Shown here one piece after another: positions 24,601 to 33,600 of a stretch of DNA of 64,000 nucleotides. The notes under the pieces are model-generated. The model made no database searches, had not been told where the DNA came from, and worked only from the letters and a program-made list of their open reading frames with translations. Position numbers and translations under genes: made by a program. The stretch comes from Ampullaceana balthica (lineage: Eukaryota; Mollusca; Gastropoda; Lymnaeidae). The stretch covers positions 1,310,476-1,374,475 of the forward strand of contig CALYLW010000016.1 of the NCBI GenBank assembly GCA_944989445.1, in the 5' to 3' direction. Numbering within the stretch: the stretch's first letter is position 1; each line of letters starts with the position of its first letter.

Positions 24601-27600
24601 ACTTCTAACTACTCTCTCGTCGTTATTGTACACATACTTCCTGTCTACTTCTACCTACTCTCTCGTCGCTATTGTACACATACTTCCTGTCTACTTCTAC
24701 CTACTCTCTCGTCGTTATTGTACACATACTTCCTGTCTACTTCTACCTACTCTCTCGTCGTTATTGTACACATACTTCCTGTCTACTTCTACCTACTCTC
24801 TCGTCGTTATTGTACACATACTTCCTCTCTACTTCTACCTACTCTCTCGTCGCTATTCTAATTAATCACACATAATTGTTTTACCAATGCCACATATCCG
24901 TTACTTTATTATCCCATTGTCTATACCTAGTTGTGCCATTTAGCTCTCTAACCTAATGTAAATACCTAGTTAGTCCTAGTTATAAAACAGTTCCTGACCA
25001 AGCTGCTACCATGTCTCTGAGCTCGCCATACTCATTAGTATCCATTTCATGGCTCTGATTTCACTTCTCCATTAACATGACCCTTGTTATCATGTAGATG
25101 CTAACTCAATACACACATTAAAATTGCGGTGAATTAAATTAAGCTCTAAAGAGATGGAAACTTTCCACAGTTACGACACCGATGTCTTCCACAACCCAGC
25201 ATTTAAAAGGTTTGTTAATACATACTACTTTATATGTTAAGCAAAGAATGGCATATTTCCCAACGGCATCATTTTTTAAAATTGTTTAATTAACACACAT
25301 TGATGAGGAGACGGTGGACGTATTAAAACTTTAAATTATTTTTAAAATTACATTCTCGTTTAACTTGGGAATTTTAACTTTTCATTGTACACTTCATATC
25401 TTCATGCTGTAGGTAACCAATGCCCGGTGGGTTATTCCGGCAATAAATGTCAGTTCCTGTGTCATTGCCAGAATCATTTATGTTACAAAAATGGATTGTG
25501 CAGAAATGGTTCATCTTGCGCGGACGGATGGTTTGCACTGCAATGTCAATACAGTAATTGCCTCGCAATACAGATCTCGCAATGTTATACCGCATATCAT
25601 ACAATACTTTGTTGCTATTTAAAGTTCACCTACTAATTTTAATAAAATTGAATTTTTCGGGTATGTAGATATTATCTTTAAAAAGAGATTTAGAGGCAAT
25701 GTTTTTTGTGTTTTTAGTTATTTTCTGTTTCAATGTTGTATATATTTAAACAACCATGAAAGTTGCGTATAATAAATATGAAAGTCGCTGCGTCACGTGA
25801 TGAAACCAAATCTGTCTCTAGGTGATCTGGCCCAACATGTTGACGTAAATGACCCGGTACTTAACGATAACGACGACACCAGCTGTTCCAACTCAAGTGA
25901 TAACATCGCAACCATCGACGTCAGAGAAGCATTCCTCTACAATTGGATCAGGGTCGTTTTTGATCCCTCAGGTGTGTAGTCCAGAGCCAGGTGCGTAAAT
26001 CAGGGCCAGATGGGAATACACGACTAGGTGTGAATATAACTCACTGGTTGTGCTAGCTGGATTTTTTTTTCCGAAGGAATTTTATTTAAAATTAATAAAG
26101 ATATTCCCACAATTTTATTATCAGCCAAATCTATTGTTTAAATTGTAAAAAAAATTGTTTAAAGTTTTCCTCTTAAATGTTTCAAAAACAAACAAACAAA
26201 TAAAAAAAAATAATAAAAAGAAAAATATTCAGACTATTCCTTGTGGTTTGGAAAGTGCAGCCCTTCCAGCAACTCAAGAAGGTTTGGGTCTCCAACAACT
26301 TAGGCATCAAGTTAAAAGTAAGAATTTTTAACGCTATGGTGAATCCTGTGCTGCTATATGGAGCCGAGACATGGAGAACAACGACCGTAAATCTGACAAG
26401 AATCCAGTCCTTCATCAACAACTGTCTAAGAAGGATTCTCAGAATTCACTGGCCAGACAAAATCAGCAACCGGGAACTGTGGCAGCGGACAAAACAGAAG
26501 CCCATTGAGGAAGAGATTCTCCAGAAGCGGTGGAGGTGGATTGGTCATACACTAAGAAAACCTGCTTCTAACACAACAAAGCAAACTCTGAAATGGAACC
26601 CACAGGTCAAGCGGAAAAGAGGCCGCCCAAGAATCACTTGGCGCCGAGAATTGGAGGCAGACATCAAGAGAATTGGCCATGAATGGAAGATCATGGAGAA
26701 GCTGGCCCAGGATAGAGATGCCTGGAGGTCTCTTGTAGGTGGCCTATGCCCTTGTAGGAATCACAGACGCCGACGATGATCGGTGGATGCCCCACATGGA
26801 CGAGAAGGCTCAACAACTCAACATTCCTTGTGGTTTGGAAAGTGATTTTCCTTTTAGTAATGAGAATAAGAATTACTTTTATCTTTTGCTTTCTGTCCAA
26901 AATAGTAGGTAAATATGTAATAAAATCATTCATTAGTATTAAATATTTGTAAATTGAAAAAAAATTAGCCTTTTCTTTTTTTATTCTTCACTTTAGCCGA
27001 GGTCTCAAATTTAACTCTGATATTCGAAGATTCTCAAATTTGCGAGAAGAAAAAGGTCTTGACTGAAAATGACAATACTCATGAAATATTCTGCAGTAAT
27101 AATATTGTGACACGGACAGTCACGTTGACATGGGAGGGACGTGGATCTTTGTGCTCTTTTTACATCAGCGAGGGTAAGAGCATCTAGATGTTACCTTTAA
27201 GATACAACGTATATTGGATGTGATCTTTAAAATTTAGAGTGCTAAGAATCTGCGATATGATCTTTAAGCAAGTTAAAAGCACTTAAGTTCGACTAAAGAA
27301 GTAAAATTAGACATTGGATTACCTCATAAATTAAATAGAAGTTATGTCCCTCCAGTTTAGTCATCAAGATATATTATTTTTAGGACGCAAATGCAGCTTT
27401 TGTTTTCTTTTTCTTTTTTTAATAAATGAGCTGGCTATAAACCTATTCTAGATCCCATCACAATGAAACTTGCCTGTTCTAATCATGTTCATAGTAAAAA
27501 CAAATCATTAATTGAAATATTCTTGAACACGCAGGTAGAAATGTCGCCATCGAAGGAACGTTTAAGATCTCTGGACAAGGTCAACCCGAGCTTTTATTTC

Positions 27601-30600
27601 TCACCGATGGGGACATTTCAACTGTGAACTGTGCAATTTTCGACAGTAAATACAGCAATAATTGGACCTTAACTTTTTCAGTTCAAAAGGAGGTCAATAA
27701 AATACTGTTTTATACCGGTTAGTGGGTGGAGGGGGGGACTGAGTTGTTTCGTCAAACGTCGTCAACTTTCTCTGGCCTGGTACACATGAATGGCTTTGTA
27801 TCAAGATATGATTCTTTACATGTTCTTGGGTGGGACGTCCAAGTTGATGCTAAGGGTTTTGGTTGTTCCTTTTATTTATTTATTTTTAAAAATTTTATTT
27901 TGTTTGTTTGTTGTCTAGTGGAGATATGTTCATTTGTTGTGTTATCTTCTAATCCCATGGCGACATTTCTTGAGTTTCCCTCGATGGTACCTTGCACAAC
28001 TTAGTTGATGAAACTAATTGCTGGTTTACGAAATGAATTAAAGAGTGATGAGCCAAAAAATAAAAAAGCCACACAAAAATGCTACGGAATTTTTTTTTAT
28101 TTTTTTTTACTTATTATACTTTAAAAGGAAACTAAAGAATACAAAGTAAAATTAAACTTTTAAAATTCGTTTTACGAAACTTCGTCACAAACTTTACACA
28201 ATATTAAAGTTGAATGAGACAAAATTAAGCACCCCTATTTCCTTTGCATCACTTTAGTATTTTCCTCAGGCTGCTAGTTCACTTCATAATAGGCTAAAAG
28301 ATGAAATAAATGTAAGTTGAGTGAGAAAAGACACGCATATGAATTTCTTATGCTATAGGTGTGAGAAAAAACAACACTTTTTTTGTTAATCTATTGTGAT
28401 GACTTTAAAAAATATGGTGTTTCAAATTATTCATGGCCTTTTATTTTCATCATTAGCCTAATTAAAAAAAATTGCTTTGTTTTCTTTGTTACCTAATGTT
28501 TAAAATTCATTTTATTAATGCAGATGACAACTCTGAAGAGAAGCTCTACTTTAATATTAAAGGCACGTTGAGTGATGGCTCCACTTTATTTCAATACAAC
28601 TCAAGCTTTGGTAGTCGGCATGTTGTATTTTTAGCTTCCAAAAGGACTGTGATATCGAAAATTACATTTATCGTAACCGAGGGATTGCTCAGAATTTGTG
28701 ACATCCAAGTACTTGGTGGTATGTAAATGATTTCAAACAAGTGGATACATGTATTGTTGATTTTTAATTATTTTTAAAATTTGTTAATATTTTTTAAAAG
28801 TTCAGTGAATCTCAAACTTAATACAGGTTTTCAAACTGTGTTGACCAGGGCGCCCTATTATCTTACAGACGGTGTCTGTCTGCTTTATCAAAAGTCTTAT
28901 CTTACAGACTGTGTTTGTTTGATTTAATCACAAGTCTTATCTTACAGACTGTGTAGGTTTGATTTAATCAGAAGTCTTATGTTACAGACTGTGTTGGTTT
29001 GATTTAATCACAAGTCTTATCTTACAGACTGTGTAGGTTTGATTTAATCAAAAGTCTTATCTTACAGACTGTGTAGGTTTGATTTAATCAGAAGTCTTAT
29101 GTTACAGACTGTGTTGGTTTGATTTAATCACAAGTCTTATCTAACAGACTGTGTTGGTTTGATTTAACCAAAACTCTTATCTTACAGACTGTGTAGGTTT
29201 GATTTAATCACAAGTCTTATCTTACAGACGGTGTAGGTTTGATTTAATCACAAGTCTTATGTTACAGACTGTGTAGGTTTGATTTAATCACAAGTCTTAT
29301 CTTACAGACTGTGTTGGTTTGATTTAACCAAAGTCTTATCTTACAGACTGTGTAGGTTTGATTTAATCACAAGTCTTATCTTACAGACGGTGTAGGTTTG
29401 ATTTAATCACAAGTCTTATCTTACAGACTGTGTAGGTTTGATTTAATCACAAGTCTTATCTTACAGACTGTGTAGGTTTGATTTAATCACAAGTCTTATC
29501 TTACAGACTGTGTTGGTTTCATTTAACCAAAAGTCTTATCTTACAGACTGTGTAGGTTTGATTTAATCACAAGGCTTATCTTACAGACGGTGTAGGTTTG
29601 ATTTAATCAAAAGTCTTATCTTACAGACTGTGTAGGTTTGATTTAATCACAAGTCTTATCTTACAGACTGTGTAGGTTTGATTTAATCAAAAGTCTTATC
29701 TTACAGACTGCGTAGGTTTGATTTAATAAAAAGTCTTATCTTACAGACTGCGTAGGTTTGATTTAATCAAAAGTCTTATCTTACAGACTGTGTATGTTTG
29801 TTCTAATCACAAGTCTGACCTTACAGACTGTGTTTGTTTGATTTAATCACAAGTCTTATCTTACAGACTGTGTATGTTTGTTCTAATCACAAGTCTGACC
29901 TTACAGACTGTGTTTGTTTGATTTAATCACAAGTCTTATCTTACAGAATGTGTATGTTTGTTCTAATCACACGTCTGACCTTACAGACTGTGCCGCCCCG
30001 TTGTTTTATGTCGGCTGCACTGAGATATGTTTGATTATGTGCTCCAGGAACAGGTGTAACTACAAAGGGATTTGTTACGAGTGTCCACTAGGAAGACAGG
30101 GAGACCACTGCATGGAAGGTGATTAAAATATCAGATAACACTTAAACATATGATAAAATACTTTTTTTTTAAAATATATTTTTTATATAATGAATAATAA
30201 TATAACACTGAAATATTTAAAGTTCTGATTGTAAAAAATCTATTCTATCTACTCTTTAAAACTATTAAATTTATAAATTTGAATACATGCATATAGGTCT
30301 CTGGATTATCTTTTCTATACGGACCCCCCTAATGTAAAAAGTTGTATGTTCTGTTTTTCTATAAAATACTTCATGTTTAGATTGGACAATGTTAAGAAAT
30401 AAATACTAATGTAATATAATTCCCAATTTATATTCATAAAGTACATTTTAAAATGTGTGTCTTTACAAACTAAATTGAGTTGGGGTCATTCAAAAATTTA
30501 TGTCAGTGTTTTATTTTTTATTTTAGTTGAATATGAAGAGGGTAACATAAAGCACAGCAAAAGTTAATATACCGTTTAAACAAATGTATATATTTTTATA

Positions 30601-33600
30601 CATTTTTAACAAAGGTTTAAATTATTATACATCACTTAAACAAATGTTAGCATATAATTTGAAACTACTCTGCGCAATAGTACTACACATCTTTTTTAAA
30701 AAAAATAATGTTTATAATATAAAAGACGGTTCAAAAGTTGATTTTTGAAAGATATTTTTTTTTAAAAATTTTATTTTTTAAATTTTATTCTTCAAATCGC
30801 CTGTCGATGCACATGAATAACTGCTACAAAAAGGCCTTACAAGAAAAATAGTTAACAAAAATATGTGCATACATGTCAGTTTATAAAATCAATCTCAAGG
30901 TGTTGTAATAAACTATGATAATTATATTGAATAGGCTAATGTCAATAATATGTATCGGAAAAAATATTAACTCTCTAAATGTTAGGACTAAATTCCTTTT
31001 TTTTTAGTTAGGCAAAGAACCTCACGTTGGTGGAATTCCGAAACACACGTTTGAAATCTGTGATAGTCATTAATTTTCTTTTTCTGGACATACTAAATCT
31101 AACTTGTTTCCTTTCATTGGCTGAAAAAAATAACTGGCATAATTATCACTAAAGATTTGTTCGTGAATAGATGAGTTTGATTCAAACATTTCTTCCATTT
31201 TTTCTCATAGAAATTTTCAATTTAGACACACAAGATAAGACAACTCGTCATCAGAACCCGGATGATTCCAAAAAGAAGAAATTGCTGAAATTTAGAGGCT
31301 TTGCCTTAGACTTCATTTTACTGATTACAGCTTTGGCGCTAGGATTCTTTATTTGTTGGTTGTGTCTACCTAAGAACGTAACTGGCCTTCGAGGTAATTA
31401 AAGTTTAATTGGTTTCGTTGATTAATTATAGGTGGTGCACTTACGAAGTATAATATACTAGGGCTGCGGAAATTATCGATTAATTTCTCGATTAATCGTT
31501 AAAAATTTTATCGATTAAATAATTTTAATCGATAAAAATGCGATTAAAATTTAAGAAAATATTTATAATATTTTTTAAAAATTTTTGTTATAAATAATAA
31601 ATTATTAATAATTAATAATAATTTATCTAAATTTTTTTACTTACAAACATCTCCCGCGTTATATTAAAATTAATTGTATTAATTTATGTTGACCGGCAGA
31701 CGTCAACTAAAAAATGGCTGACAGCCAGAGCCGTCTTTACACCATTTTGGGCCCCCGGGCAAAGAAATAGTGTTTGGCCCTTCCCCCGCAGTAATGAAAA
31801 ATGAATATACATAATATATATAAATAAACATATTCCCATGGGGCCCATATGCTCGTGGGCCCCGGGCAAATGCCCAACGGGCCTATGCGTTAAGGCGGCC
31901 CTGCTGACAGCATCAGCGCAGTTAAATTTAAACATATAACTAGAAAGTTGAGCAAATATGTTGTTTTTAAGCTAACTGCGGATGGCAAAGTCGAAGATGG
32001 TGAAAACGTTTACTGTGTCCACTGCCGTAAACAATACTCTTTTAAAGGATCAAATACATCGCTGACGTACCACCTTCAGCACAAATCAAGTATCAACACA
32101 TTGTCATGAAATTTAGTTCAAAATATTCTTAATTTTCAATGTCCGTGAGAAATGTTCAGTTTAATGACGTCATAAATTTCTATTTTTGGTTTTAACCGAA
32201 ATGATCGATTAATTAATCGATAATTTTTCAAAAGTTAACGATTAAATTTAAATTAATCGATAACAGCCCTATAATATACTAAGAATTGTTAAAAATATAT
32301 CCCCCTTTCACCGCTCCTCTTGGTCAACAAAGCTCACTTACAAATAGTGTCAATTTCAACAGCCCTGTTTCTTATGAATCATAAGACAATATTTTTAAGA
32401 AACATTCCACACTTTTAAAAATGAAATCATGTTATAATTTTTTTTTAAAGTAACTCATGAGAAAAAATAAATGTATTTTATTTCATCCAGTCATTAAATA
32501 AATTTAAAATGTTATTTTCTAGTGATATTAACTTACACGTTAACATCTTTGTGATGACGACCAACAGGTCTTATAAAACATTACTAATTATAGTAGTAAC
32601 ATTTAAAAGTGGATAGGGAATGCTACGGTAATGTTCCGATATATTATATAACATATTTGTGTTTGCCACCAGTAGGTGAAAGATGAAATGTTTAGAAGTT
32701 ACCAATAAAGAAATAGGTTGGACCACTCAATGGCGTATACACATAAATCATCGGTAGATTGAGGGGTCACCAACCTTTTTTTTACGACGGGCCTGATACT
32801 AGATGAAAGGACGAGCGCGAGTTACCAAAAATATATACAACACGTGTAGGCCTGAACGAAAGCTTGAGCTTTATGAATCAGAAAATTAAGATAAGAATTC
32901 CTTAAAGTTCGGGACGAAAATTATCCACATCTTGAGATTGTTTACCTTTTTTTAAATCCTTTATATTAACTCGTGGTGTCTGCGGCCGCCCGCCCGCCCG
33001 ACAGCCCACCCTTGTCGCCAAAACTTTTGATCGATTTTTAACCCACTTGCTCTGAAGCTAGCGAGCTGGAATTGCAGGCAGTTTCGTACCGATAATAAAA
33101 ACAATGTATCAAAATTTCAGATCGATCGCATGGACCGTAATTAAATTATTGATTTTTTTAGATTATTTTATTTATTCCTATGTATCATGCTATTTTTTTA
33201 GATAGAGCGTCGCGGTGCGTATTATATTGAACAACCTTTCTGTCGCGCAATAAGGTGCGTATTTTATTGACAGCTCTTTTTATAAACATATTCCTGATCG
33301 GTGCGCATTATATTAAACATGTATTACGACACAAATGCAATTTTGTATTTCTGGATGGTCTGGCGCTGCGTATTATAATGAACATTCTTTTAGTTACTTC
33401 TCGTACATAAAGGATTTATAGTCAAAAACTTGGTTTTTTACGGGTTTTTCTTATTTAAGCATATTTTCTAACATTAAACTTTCAACACAATTTTTCAAGG
33501 TGTTTAATTACTATGCCGTCTGAATGTATATATTCCCATATTATGATATAAAATTTGTGGGCAATATACATCCTATTGAAATTCATACATTTTGTTTGAA

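Noticed and set aside
23246..24875. Open frames of 160-346 residues in gene 2 intron 10
   Set aside because: Same 46-bp array artefact.
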